From Salinivenus lutea (GTDB lineage Bacteria; Bacteroidota; Rhodothermia; Rhodothermales; Salinibacteraceae), in assembly GCA_002894685.1 (NCBI GenBank), contig NCRC01000005.1, forward strand, positions 1 to 64,000: a stretch of 64,000 nt of DNA. The letters are read 5' to 3'. The position numbers and the translations under genes were made by a program. This document shows positions 43,971 through 52,997 of this stretch, piece by piece. Position 1 is the first letter of the stretch, and every line of letters begins with the position of its first letter. A model generated the notes under the pieces. The model was not told the DNA's origin, made no database searches, and saw only the letters and a list, made by a program, of their open reading frames with translations.

Positions 43971-44315
43971 ACAGCGGTACAGGTTGTTCGAAAGGCAACC
44001 GGGGAAGCAACGCCATTACCCTGGCAAAATCCGCTCCAGCCGCCCGCCCCCGGTCGGCGGCTGCCACATCGGCAATCCACGGCCGCCGAACCGCATCGGT
44101 CTGACACCATCGGGCCTGCCCGCGGCCCCTGGTCCGACAATCCGTCGCACCGCGGGGGAGGAGAGCAGCCCGGACGTCGGAGGCGCGGAATGAAGCATCT
44201 CGTCGATCGGACAGTAGGAGAGGCATCCGCGTCGGCGTTCATCAAGACCGAGCGAGCGTCTTTTCGGACCGACAATATAGAGTGCACCCTGCGTTGAAAT
44301 AGAGTCGACACAGCG
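43971..44315. other. Divergent intergenic region, 345 bp
   Basis: Separates the HNH-helicase unit (leftward) from the lacI-type regulator (rightward). No RNA gene, terminator or confident promoter. AATATAGAG near 44273 may be part of the regulator's -10 region. Confidence 0.35.
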
Positions 44316-45314
44316 ATGGGCGTCACAATACGAGACGTAGCAGAAGAGGCCGACGTATCGGCGACGACCGTTTCCCGGGTCTTCAATCACGACCATCTGG
44401 TGAACAGCCAGACCCGCAAGAAGGTGATGGAGGTGGCCCGGCGGATGGGGTATTCCCCCAACGCCACCGCCCGCAGTTTGAGCAGCGGGCGCACCCACTC
44501 GATTGGCGTCATTCTGCCGGCCCCGCACGGGGAGTTCTTTTCGGAGCTGATTCGGGGGCTGGACGAGGCGGCCCAGAAGGCCAACCACTTCCTGCTCATT
44601 GCGAGCTCGCACTACAACCGGGACGAGCGCACGTCGGCCCTGGAGTCGCTCGCGGGGCGGGTGGATGGACTGGTGATGATGACGCCCCGGGTGGCCCCGA
44701 ACGCCCTGACGGGGGAGGTGGACCTGCCCATCATCTTTATCAACAGCGACCTACAGGGCGGGGACTTCGACCTCTACAACATCGACAACCGGGGCGGAGC
44801 CGTCCACGTGGTCGAACATCTGATCGAGCAGGGGTGCACGCGCATCGCCGCCATCACGGGCCCCCCCGGCAGTTACGATGTTGAGCAGCGGATGGACGGG
44901 TATCGGCAGGTCCTGGGCCGCCACGGTCTCGACGAGGGGCCGGTCGTGGAGGGAGACTTCACGCAGAAGAGCGGGTACGAGGCCGGGAAAGAGATTGTCG
45001 AGTTGGAGCAGCGTCCCGACGCCGTTTTTGCCTGCAACGACTACATGGCCATGGGCGCGATGCTGGCCTTTCAGGAGGCGGGCATCGAGGTGCCGACGGA
45101 CATTGCGGTGGCCGGGTTTGATGACATCACGAGTGCCCGCTACGCCAACCCGCCCCTGACGACGGTGCGCGTGCCGGTGTACGAGCTGGGCCATCGGGCC
45201 GGAACCCGCCTCGTTGAGCGCATCCAGTCGGGGGAGGCTGTCTCTCCGGAGACGTTCAAGGTGTCCCATGAGCTCATCGTTCGGGAGAGCACGCGCCGAC
45301 GAGCGGAGACGTAG
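44316..45314 (+). CDS. LacI family transcriptional regulator
   Basis: 332 residues. N-terminal helix-turn-helix VTIRDVAEEADVSATTVSRVFN with the hinge RRMGYSPNATARSLSSGRTHSIGVI, then a periplasmic-binding-like effector domain (IIFINSDLQ, AAITGPPGSYDVEQRMDGY, FACNDYMAMGAMLAFQEAGI, VAGFDDITSARYANPPLTTVR). Probably represses the downstream glucan-utilisation genes until a sugar binds. Two abutting palindromes at 47079-47106 before susC match the TGAAANCGNTTTCA type expected for this family. First gene of the rightward locus. Confidence 0.93.
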   Translation: MGVTIRDVAEEADVSATTVSRVFNHDHLVNSQTRKKVMEVARRMGYSPNATARSLSSGRTHSIGVILPAPHGEFFSELIRGLDEAAQKANHFLLIASSHYNRDERTSALESLAGRVDGLVMMTPRVAPNALTGEVDLPIIFINSDLQGGDFDLYNIDNRGGAVHVVEHLIEQGCTRIAAITGPPGSYDVEQRMDGYRQVLGRHGLDEGPVVEGDFTQKSGYEAGKEIVELEQRPDAVFACNDYMAMGAMLAFQEAGIEVPTDIAVAGFDDITSARYANPPLTTVRVPVYELGHRAGTRLVERIQSGEAVSPETFKVSHELIVRESTRRRAET

Positions 45315-45432
45315 CCTCCGGGGGCTTCGGGGACGGAGGCCGTCCGCCGCGCTACGCTGAGGCGGGGGCTCCACACCATCACCGTCTGTGCAACCCCTAC
45401 CGATCGTGCTACACTGACGCCCTCCCTCTCCC

Positions 45433-46971
45433 ATGCAATTGGACGCTTTCGGTGGTCTCGATTGGGTTGCGGTCGGGGCGTACGTATGCGTCATTGTTGC
45501 GATCGGGGGGTGGGCGACCCGGCGGTCCGACACGAGCGACGACTATTTCCTTGCCGGCCGCTCCATTGCGTGGCCACTGGTCGGGCTTTCGCTGTTTGTG
45601 ACCAACGTGTCGGGGAGCACCCTGGTGGGCCTGATTGGGGGCGCCTACCAGATGGGGCTCGTGATTTACAACTACGAGTGGACGGCGGTGGCCGCGCTGC
45701 TGGTTCTCATCCTGTTTTTCCTCCCTGTCTACCGACGCCTGGGAATCACGACGGCCCCGGAGTTTTTGGAACGCCGATTCGACACGCGCACCCGCCGGTA
45801 CTTCTCGGCGCTTGCGCTCACCGGCAATGTCCTCATCGATATGGCCGGCACGCTCTACGCGGGCGCAGTCGTGCTGCGGGTGGTGGCCCCGTCGCTTTCG
45901 CTGGAGGTGGGCGTATGGCTCCTCGCGCTCATCGCCGGCGGGTATGCCGTTACGGGTGGGTTGCGGGCCGCCGTGTACACCGATGGGCTTCAGGGGCTTC
46001 TTCTGCTGTTCGGGACGGCGTGCGTCTCGGTGGCCGCGTACTGGCAGGTGGGCGGGTGGGGCGCCGTTCAGAACGCTACCCCTCCGGAGATGCGGACGCT
46101 CATCCTCCCGGCCAACAGCGAGGTGCTCCCGTGGCCGGGGCTCTGCACGGGGCTGGTGCTGCTGGGCATCTACTACTGGTGCATCAACCAGGTGATGGTG
46201 CAGCGGACGCTGGCCGCGCGCTCCCTGCAGGAGGCACGGTGGGGGGCACTTCTGGCCGGGGCGCTCAAAATTCCCGTCCTGTTCCTCATGGTGGCGCCCG
46301 GGCTCTTCGCCCTGGTCCTCTACCCCAACCTCAAAAACCCGGATCTTGTCTTTCCGACGCTCGCCTTTGAGCTCCTGCCGGGGGGGCTCCGGGGGCTCGT
46401 CCTGGTCGCCTTCGTGGCGGCCGTGATGTCGACGGTCGACTCGGTGTTGAACTCCGCGTCGTCGCTCCTAACGATGGACTTCTACGCGGCGCTGTATCCG
46501 GACGTCTCGGAGCGGCGGCTCGTGGTGGTGGGACGCATCGTGGCCGCGGGGGTGCTGGTGATTGGCGCCGTGGTCGCTCCCCAAATCGCACGGTTCTCGT
46601 CCCTCTGGATGTACCTCCAGTCCGCCCTCTCGTACCTCACGCCCCCGATTGTGGCGGTCTTCCTGGGCGGTCTCTTTTCCCAATCCGTCAACCGGCAGGC
46701 GGCCTTCTACACGTTGCTGACGGGGAGCGGGCTGGCGGGCGTCCTCCTCGTGGTGGAGCCGGGGCTGCATTTCCTGTACGTGGCGGGCCTGCTCTTCGTG
46801 GCAAGCCTGGGCGTGATGGGCGGGGTCAGCTGGGGCCTGGCCCCGCCGCCGCGGGAGAAGACCGCGGCGTCCATGTGGAAGAGGCGCGACCTGAGGATGG
46901 AGCCCACAACGGCTGGGATCGCGGTGCTTCTGCTGGGGGCGGTGGCCGTTACGGTCGGAATGCTATGGTAG
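45433..46971 (+). CDS. Sodium:solute symporter (SSS family), probable sugar transporter
   Basis: 512 residues, about 13 predicted membrane helices. SSS features: SDDYFLAGRSIAWPLVGLSLFVTNVSGSTLVGLIGGAYQMGL (in pieces), FLERRFDTRTRRYFSALALT, and VLVAFVAAVMSTVDSVLNSASSLLTMDFYAALYPD (the Na2-site serine-rich region). By position next to lacI and susC it likely imports glucose or a short glucan product with sodium, which suits a hypersaline habitat. Substrate is an inference. It begins 118 nt after the regulator gene. Confidence 0.9.
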   Translation: MQLDAFGGLDWVAVGAYVCVIVAIGGWATRRSDTSDDYFLAGRSIAWPLVGLSLFVTNVSGSTLVGLIGGAYQMGLVIYNYEWTAVAALLVLILFFLPVYRRLGITTAPEFLERRFDTRTRRYFSALALTGNVLIDMAGTLYAGAVVLRVVAPSLSLEVGVWLLALIAGGYAVTGGLRAAVYTDGLQGLLLLFGTACVSVAAYWQVGGWGAVQNATPPEMRTLILPANSEVLPWPGLCTGLVLLGIYYWCINQVMVQRTLAARSLQEARWGALLAGALKIPVLFLMVAPGLFALVLYPNLKNPDLVFPTLAFELLPGGLRGLVLVAFVAAVMSTVDSVLNSASSLLTMDFYAALYPDVSERRLVVVGRIVAAGVLVIGAVVAPQIARFSSLWMYLQSALSYLTPPIVAVFLGGLFSQSVNRQAAFYTLLTGSGLAGVLLVVEPGLHFLYVAGLLFVASLGVMGGVSWGLAPPPREKTAASMWKRRDLRMEPTTAGIAVLLLGAVAVTVGMLW

Positions 46972-47049
46972 GAGGCGACCCGTGACGGCGCCGCGCGTGT
47001 GCGCTCCGGTCCCAGAACGGGGGGCGCAAACCCGTGAGGCTCGGCCCAT

Positions 47050-47079
47050 TTGACATTGAGGTAATCTGCCCATTACACT
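47050..47079 (+). promoter_or_regulatory. Promoter of the susC operon
   Basis: TTGACA (47050-47055), 18-bp spacer, TACACT (47074-47079). The perfect -35 and good -10 make this one of the clearest promoters in the window. It lies 117 bp before the chosen susC start, and the predicted start site falls within the operator pair. Confidence 0.75.
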
Positions 47080-47106
47080 GAAACCGGTTCCATGAAACCC
47101 GTTTCA
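47079..47106 (+). promoter_or_regulatory. Two abutting LacI/cre-type operators
   Basis: TGAAACCGGTTCCA (47079-47092) and TGAAACCCGTTTCA (47093-47106) are 14-bp near-palindromes of the form TGAAAC-CG-GTTTCA, each with one mismatched pair. They abut with no gap, begin at the last base of the -10 and cover the expected transcription start. Repressor binding here would block initiation. The likely binder is the LacI-family protein encoded at 44316. Confidence 0.7.
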
Positions 47107-47196
47107 CCCAGACGAACCAGACGACGACAACCGGTCCCGGCGGCTGGCCTACACGGGGGTTCACGCCACACTATCTCAGCGACACCGCTCAGTTTT

Positions 47197-50100
47197 ATGC
47201 TCTGGAAAAAAGCGCTTTCAGTATTCGTCCTGCTTCTGGTCGGGAGCGTTGGTTCCGCGGTCGCCCAGACCGGCACGATCGCCGGAGAGGTCCGCGCGCA
47301 GGCGTCGGGGGAGACCCTGCCGGGGGCGAACGTGGCCCTCGTGGGTACGCAGCAGGGGGCGAGTACGAATTCGGAGGGGGCGTACCGCATCACAGGCGTT
47401 GCGCCGGGGACGTACGAGGTGCGAGCGTCCTTTGTCGGCTATCAAAGCCAGACGCAGGAGGTGACGGTGGAGGCGGGGGCGACCGTCGACCTGAACTTTG
47501 TGCTCCCGTCGAGTGGCGTCGCGATGGATGAGATGGTGGTGGTCGGGTACGGCAGCCAGGAGCGCGACGACCTGACGGGCTCTATCGCCTCGGTGTCCAC
47601 CGAGGGCATTGAAGAAGCCCCGATTGAGAGCGCGCAGGAGGCCATTCAGGGCCGGGTGTCCGGGGTCACAGTGACGCAGAACACGGGAAGCCCGGGGTCC
47701 GGATTTAGCATTCGCATTCGGGGGACGGGCACGACGGGCAACAGCAACCCGCTCTACGTGGTGGACGGGGTGCCGGTCTCGGACCCTACCGCTACGGGGG
47801 CCGGGGGCATCAGCTTCCTGAATCCCAACGACATCGAGTCGATCGACATTCTGAAGGGGGCGTCCGCGGCGGCCATCTACGGGGCGCAGGCGGCCAACGG
47901 CGCGGTCATCATCACTACGAAGAGCGGGGAGGCCGGGGAGCGCAGCGTGAGCTTCAACGCCTACACGGGCCTCCAGCAGACCACCCGCACGATCGACATG
48001 CTGAGTGGGCCGGAGTACGCCGCCCTGCGCAACGAGGCGGACATTAACGCCGGGCAGGCGCCCACCTTCTCGTCGCCCAGTACCTACCTCGGGCCGGACG
48101 GAACGACGGACTATCAGGACCTGGTGTTTGAGCAGGGGGTGACGCAGAACTACAACGTGTCGGTGGCGGGCGGGTCCGAGGACCTCACGTACCGCATTAG
48201 TGGCGGGTACTTCGAGGAGGGCGGCATTATCCAGAAGTCGAACCTGGAGCGGCTCAATGTGCGCGTCAACACGGAGTTTGAGGTCAGCGACCTCCTCACG
48301 GTGGGGGAGAAGGTGACCTTTGAGCGGTCCACGCGCAACACCATTTCGGAGACGGACAACGTGCGCAACCTGCTCATCCAGACGCTGCAGGTGGACCCGA
48401 CGGTGCCGGCGCGCGACAGTGCGGGCAACTTTACGGCCCAGCCCCGCACGAACGCCCAGAATCCGCTGGCGGCCCTGGATTTCCAGAACAACGAGTACAA
48501 CGAGAACCGCCTCGTCGGAAACGTCTTCGCCGAGCTTTCCTTCCTGGAGTCGCTCCGGTACCGGTCGCAATTCGGCTTCGACCTGCGCAACGGCAACACG
48601 TACGCCTTCACGCCCGAGTACGACATTAGCCCCAGCTTCCGGAATACGACCCCGAGCGCCACGCAGTACTCGGACCTCCAGAGCTCGCTCGTCTGGGACA
48701 ACACGATCACCTTCGACAAGGCGTTTGGGGTGCACGACGTGGAGGCAGTGGGCGGCACCACGATCGAAACGAACGACTACCGCTTCTTCAACGCCACCAC
48801 GCAGGGGCAGCCCGGCAACGATCCCTCGCTTCGCTACCTGGGGGCGGGGCCCGAGGTGGTGGACATTGGCGGGAGCCTTGCGGAGTCGAACCTGCTGTCG
48901 TTCTTTGGCCGCGTCAACTACAACTTCTCGGACCGCTACCTGCTGACGGCCGTGGCGCGGTACGACGGCTCCTCGCGGTTTGGGCAGAACAATCGATTCG
49001 CGTTCTTCCCGTCGCTCTCGGCGGCCTGGCGGATCTCCGAGGAGTCCTTCTTCCCCGACACGGACCTGGTCACCAACCTGAAGCTGCGCGCCGGGTGGGG
49101 GCAAAACGGAAATCAGCGGATTGGGGACTACCCCTTTGCCTCCACCGTCGCCGGCAACCAGGACTACGTGCTGAACGGGCAGCTGGCCCCCGGCTCCGCC
49201 CCGCTCCAGTCGCCCAACCCCAACGTGAAGTGGGAGCAGACCACGCAGACGGACGTCGGGATCGACGCTACGCTCTTTAGTGAGCGGCTGGACGTGAGCG
49301 CCGAGTTCTTCAACAAGGTCACGTCCGACCTGCTGGTGTACCTGCCGCCCATTCCCACGAGTGGGCTGGTAGAGGCGAGCCCGGAAAACGCTGGCGAGAT
49401 CCGGAACCGGGGATGGGAATTCTCGGCCGACTATTCGACGAGCCCGGCGGACGACCTGACGATCCGGGTCGGCGGCAACCTGACGAGCCTGAGCAACGAG
49501 GTGCTAAGCCTTGCCCAGTCGACCGACTTCGTGATCAACAGCGGCTTCTACCGGAACGGCTCCATCACGCGCACCGAGCCGGGGCACCCCGTTGGGGCCT
49601 TCTACGGATACGTCACCGACGGTCTCTTCCAGACGCCGGAGGAGGTCGCCAATGCGAACGCGCTGAGCGACGAGGGGCCGTACCAGAGCGCCGGCACGGC
49701 GCCGGGCGACATCCGCTACAAGGACCTGAACGGGGACGGGCGAATCACCGATGCGGACCAGACCTACATCGGCAACCCGACCCCGGACTTCACCTACGGG
49801 TTCAACCTGGACGTTCAGTACAAGGGCTTCACCCTGAGCACCTTCTTCCAGGGCGTGCAGGGCGGCGACCTCTTTGCGGCCTACAAGTTCTACACGGTCT
49901 TCAACCCGGCCTTCAACATGAGCGAGGAGGCGAAGGACCGCTGGACGGGGCCGGGGACGAGCGATCGGGTGCCCCGCCTCACGTCCTCCGACCCGAACCA
50001 GAACAGCCGGATCTCCGACTACTACGTGGAGGACGGCTCGTACCTGCGCCTCAAGAACGTCCGGCTGGGCTACACGGTGCCGTCCGATATGCTAAATACG

Positions 50101-50283
50101 CTCGGGGCCGGACTGAGCCGAGCCCGCTTCTACGTCAGCGCCAAGAATCTCGTCACCATCACGGGGTACGACGGCTACACCCCCGAGATCGGGGTGAATA
50201 ACGGCACGCTCGACCGCGGCATCGACCGGGCGACGTACCCGCAGCCTCGGGTCTACACGGTTGGTGTCAACCTCAGCTTCTAA
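47197..50283 (+). CDS. SusC/RagA family TonB-linked outer membrane protein
   Basis: 1028 residues. Imports oligosaccharides through the outer membrane with SusD. Signal peptide MLWKKALSVFVLLLVG...SAVAQ, carboxypeptidase-like domain (GTIAGEVRAQASGETLPGANVAL), a DEMVVVGYGSQ TonB-box/plug start, IRIRGTGTTGNSNPLYVVDGVPV, and a long barrel. ATG 47197 was chosen for the signal peptide. An in-frame ATG at 47092 is rejected because it lies inside the operator. SusD follows 103 nt later, so the substrate is expected to be the glucan cut by the GH16 enzyme. Confidence 0.95.
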   Translation: MLWKKALSVFVLLLVGSVGSAVAQTGTIAGEVRAQASGETLPGANVALVGTQQGASTNSEGAYRITGVAPGTYEVRASFVGYQSQTQEVTVEAGATVDLNFVLPSSGVAMDEMVVVGYGSQERDDLTGSIASVSTEGIEEAPIESAQEAIQGRVSGVTVTQNTGSPGSGFSIRIRGTGTTGNSNPLYVVDGVPVSDPTATGAGGISFLNPNDIESIDILKGASAAAIYGAQAANGAVIITTKSGEAGERSVSFNAYTGLQQTTRTIDMLSGPEYAALRNEADINAGQAPTFSSPSTYLGPDGTTDYQDLVFEQGVTQNYNVSVAGGSEDLTYRISGGYFEEGGIIQKSNLERLNVRVNTEFEVSDLLTVGEKVTFERSTRNTISETDNVRNLLIQTLQVDPTVPARDSAGNFTAQPRTNAQNPLAALDFQNNEYNENRLVGNVFAELSFLESLRYRSQFGFDLRNGNTYAFTPEYDISPSFRNTTPSATQYSDLQSSLVWDNTITFDKAFGVHDVEAVGGTTIETNDYRFFNATTQGQPGNDPSLRYLGAGPEVVDIGGSLAESNLLSFFGRVNYNFSDRYLLTAVARYDGSSRFGQNNRFAFFPSLSAAWRISEESFFPDTDLVTNLKLRAGWGQNGNQRIGDYPFASTVAGNQDYVLNGQLAPGSAPLQSPNPNVKWEQTTQTDVGIDATLFSERLDVSAEFFNKVTSDLLVYLPPIPTSGLVEASPENAGEIRNRGWEFSADYSTSPADDLTIRVGGNLTSLSNEVLSLAQSTDFVINSGFYRNGSITRTEPGHPVGAFYGYVTDGLFQTPEEVANANALSDEGPYQSAGTAPGDIRYKDLNGDGRITDADQTYIGNPTPDFTYGFNLDVQYKGFTLSTFFQGVQGGDLFAAYKFYTVFNPAFNMSEEAKDRWTGPGTSDRVPRLTSSDPNQNSRISDYYVEDGSYLRLKNVRLGYTVPSDMLNTLGAGLSRARFYVSAKNLVTITGYDGYTPEIGVNNGTLDRGIDRATYPQPRVYTVGVNLSF

Positions 50284-50386
50284 TGGACACCGGCGCCCAC
50301 AGCGCCCGGCCCGCCGCGGCCCGGCGGGCGCGGTTGCGGGGCGCGACTCTCAGCACGCACTCTCCACACCGAACGACTGATCGGTT

Positions 50387-51919
50387 ATGTCCCGACGCTT
50401 TCTCACCGGCCTTCTTGCGGCCGTCGTTCTTGCCACTCTCCTTTCGGGGTGCGACAGCTTCCTGGAGAAATCACCGCAGGGGGAGCTGACCTCCGAGAAC
50501 TATTTCCGGAACGGGGAGGATGCTCAGCGCGCCCTCAATTCGGTCTACGACTACGCCCAGGCGCGGTCGTTTGATTTCTTCCCTCCCTACCCGATGATCT
50601 TCGGGTCCATCGCCTCGGACAACGCCACGAAGGGCGGAGAGAGCGGGAGCGACCAGATCTCGGTCCAGCGCGTGCAGCAGTTCAATCCCCGGCCCACCGA
50701 CCCGTACATCGCCTCGACGTGGAGCACCCTCTACACGGGCGTCTACCGGGCCAATCTGGTCATCGCCAACGTGCCGGACATCGAGAGCATGAGCGCCGAC
50801 CAGCGGGAGCAGATGGTGGCGGAGGCGAAGTTCCTGCGCGCATACTTCCACTTCTACGCGCTGAAGATGTACGGCCTGGGCGACGACCGGGCGAACGACG
50901 GGCCGGGCGTCCCGCTCATCACCGAGCCGCTGCCCGCCTCGGAGGCCGATGTGCCGCGCACGCCGGAGGCGGACGTGTGGGCCCAGATCGAGACGGACCT
51001 GCAGGAGGCCGCGTCGGCCCTGTCGCCAACGGCTCCGGACCTGGGACGCGCCACGCAGGGGGCCGCAAAGGCACTGCGCGTGAAGGCGCACATCTTCCAG
51101 GAGGAGTGGAGCGAGGCGCAGACGCTCGCCGAAGACATCATCAGCTCCGGACGCTACAGCCTGGATCCGGACTACAGCCGCGTCTTTGATCAGCGCGGCG
51201 AGTTTGGCCCGGGCTCAATCTTTGAGATCAACCACGAGGATCTTAGCAGCGCCCTGGAGGGCACGGTGGGGACCATCTACCAGAACAGCCGCGCGACCTG
51301 GGGCTACGGCTTTAACTGCCCGACGCAGGACCTCTACGAGGCGTTTGCCAGCGACGACCCGCGGCGCGACGCGACCATCATTGAGAGCGGCGAGACCATC
51401 ACCGGGCCGCAGGGCAACACCGAAACGGTGGACGTGACCGGGGCCTGCTCCGCCAACGGCCCCGACGGGTACCTCAACGAGAAGGTGTGGCTGCCCGCGG
51501 CGCGCCAGCCGTCTGGCCCCCGCAAAGGGCCGACCAACCGGCGCGTCATCCGCTACGCCCACGTGCTGCTCTGGCACGCCGAGGCCGCCAACGAAGCCGG
51601 CAATCAGCAGGCGGCCCTGACCTCGCTGAACAAGGTGCGCGCCCGAGCCCGCGACGATGACGACGACCCGTCGAACGACCCGGACGGCGTGCTCCCCGAC
51701 ATCACGACGACCAACCAGAGCGAGCTCCGCGAAATTATCTGGCACGAGCAGCGGGTGGAGTTTGCGATGGAGTACCAGCGCTTCTTCAATCTCGTGCGGC
51801 AGGGGCGCACCGATCGGATGGCCGATGCGGGCTTTGAGGAAGGCGTCAACGAGCGCTTCCCGATCCCGCAGGAGCAGCTCGACCAGGGCACGGCGCTCGA
51901 ACAGAACCCCGGATACTAG
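50387..51919 (+). CDS. SusD/RagB family surface lipoprotein
   Basis: 510 residues. Caps the SusC barrel and binds the glycan. Lipobox AVVLATLLSGCDSFLEKSPQGELTSENYF (Cys at 23, in pieces), then TPR-like SusD helices: RALNSVYDYAQ, YRANLVIANVPDI, MVAEAKFLRAYFHFYALKMYG, and the C-terminal RVIRYAHVLLWHAEAANEAGNQQAAL and LREIIWHEQRVEFAMEYQRFFNLVRQGR (in pieces). All are standard. Position after susC confirms the pair. Confidence 0.95.
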   Translation: MSRRFLTGLLAAVVLATLLSGCDSFLEKSPQGELTSENYFRNGEDAQRALNSVYDYAQARSFDFFPPYPMIFGSIASDNATKGGESGSDQISVQRVQQFNPRPTDPYIASTWSTLYTGVYRANLVIANVPDIESMSADQREQMVAEAKFLRAYFHFYALKMYGLGDDRANDGPGVPLITEPLPASEADVPRTPEADVWAQIETDLQEAASALSPTAPDLGRATQGAAKALRVKAHIFQEEWSEAQTLAEDIISSGRYSLDPDYSRVFDQRGEFGPGSIFEINHEDLSSALEGTVGTIYQNSRATWGYGFNCPTQDLYEAFASDDPRRDATIIESGETITGPQGNTETVDVTGACSANGPDGYLNEKVWLPAARQPSGPRKGPTNRRVIRYAHVLLWHAEAANEAGNQQAALTSLNKVRARARDDDDDPSNDPDGVLPDITTTNQSELREIIWHEQRVEFAMEYQRFFNLVRQGRTDRMADAGFEEGVNERFPIPQEQLDQGTALEQNPGY

Positions 51920-52033
51920 CGGATTGCCGGCCCGCCCCGCCGCTCTCCGGCAAAGGGCGAGTCTGCCCCAACCCACACCATGCACAGCACACTTGAAACC
52001 AACCGGCCCGATCCCGCGGGCCCCGGTCGTACC

Positions 52034-52948
52034 ATGACCCACTTTGTTCGCTCCTTTCGCCCGGCGTTGTGTCTCGTTCTGACCGTGGTCGCTGCCGGCC
52101 TCGTGCTGGCGGGATGCGACTCCGGACCGTCCGCCGACACCGCCGATGGGGTGATCGCCCCGACCACCTCGCAACTGGACTTTCGCGTGCAGCCCGACTC
52201 GTCCGGGGCCGACACGCTCCGGCTGGAGTATCAGGGGCTCAGCGAGCGCCCGCGGCCCGACACCGCCAGCCTGCCCAGCGCGTACTCCGTGGAGGTTGGT
52301 GAGGAAACCGGCACGCCCAGCGACGGCGCAAGCACGTTCCAGGTGACGTTCGATGGGCCGTCGGCGTCCGGCAACTACGCAGCCCCCATTCGCTTCCGGG
52401 CGGGCCGGGTGACCGCCACCGTCCGATTTTCCGGGACGGTCATTGGTCCGCAGACCCTCGCCGACTTCGAAAGCGGCCCGGAGGGCTTCTTCGGGTTCGG
52501 CGGGCCGGCGGTGAGTGGGGAGGACGGACAGCTGCGGATTGATGGAAGCAACATTGGGGGCAGCGGCAACTTCCCCGGCATTGTGAAGCCGTTCGATGCC
52601 CCGATCAACTTCGAGGACACTCCCGTCGTGGAGATGCGCATTCGGGTCACGGGGTCGAGCAACGGCCCGGCGGTCCTTCGCACGGCCCTCAACGGGGCCG
52701 GCGACAACGCGGACGCCAACCCGACCGTCCCGGAGCTTGTGGCGGAGGTCCCGGCCGACGGCGAATACGCCACGTACTACTTCGACTTCCGGGGCAACTT
52801 CGTCCAGTTCGACGGCGTGCCGGTGGACCCGACGCAGATCGGAGAGATTGTAATCCTGATCAACGACAACAACCCGAACACCTTTACCGGCACGATCTAC
52901 ATCGACGAGATCCGTCGCCGCCCCGCCATCCCCACGTCTGACGAATAG
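52034..52948 (+). CDS. Probable surface glycan-binding lipoprotein
   Basis: 304 residues. Lipobox VAAGLVLAGCDSG, an N-terminal beta domain (about 30-130), then a jelly-roll-like module (about 140-300) containing DFESGPEGFFGFGG, VEMRIRVTGSSNGPAVLRTAL, EYATYYFDFRGNFVQFDG and GTIYIDEIRRRP, the pattern of carbohydrate-binding modules that end in a YIDEI strand. In the SGBP position of SusCD loci. ATG 52034 was chosen; an in-frame ATG at 51980 is possible. Glycan binding is inferred from fold and context. Confidence 0.75.
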   Translation: MTHFVRSFRPALCLVLTVVAAGLVLAGCDSGPSADTADGVIAPTTSQLDFRVQPDSSGADTLRLEYQGLSERPRPDTASLPSAYSVEVGEETGTPSDGASTFQVTFDGPSASGNYAAPIRFRAGRVTATVRFSGTVIGPQTLADFESGPEGFFGFGGPAVSGEDGQLRIDGSNIGGSGNFPGIVKPFDAPINFEDTPVVEMRIRVTGSSNGPAVLRTALNGAGDNADANPTVPELVAEVPADGEYATYYFDFRGNFVQFDGVPVDPTQIGEIVILINDNNPNTFTGTIYIDEIRRRPAIPTSDE

Positions 52949-52997
52949 CCCACCGCGGGGCGTTGCCCGCCTTCTGCACACAACCCCTCTCGCAGCC

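Noticed and set aside
41523-44297. A 924-codon plus-strand frame opposite the HNH-helicase gene
   Set aside because: Antisense of a well-supported gene, with Leu/Val/Gly/His-rich composition and no domain.
16135-47071. The 13-mer AGGTAATCTGCCC shared by the origin region (16135-16147) and the susC promoter (47059-47071)
   Set aside because: A few dozen chance 13-mer matches are expected in 64 kb; the flanks do not match.
47092-47196. ATG 47092 as the susC start
   Set aside because: It falls inside the operator and would place 35 Arg/Pro-rich residues before a normal signal peptide.
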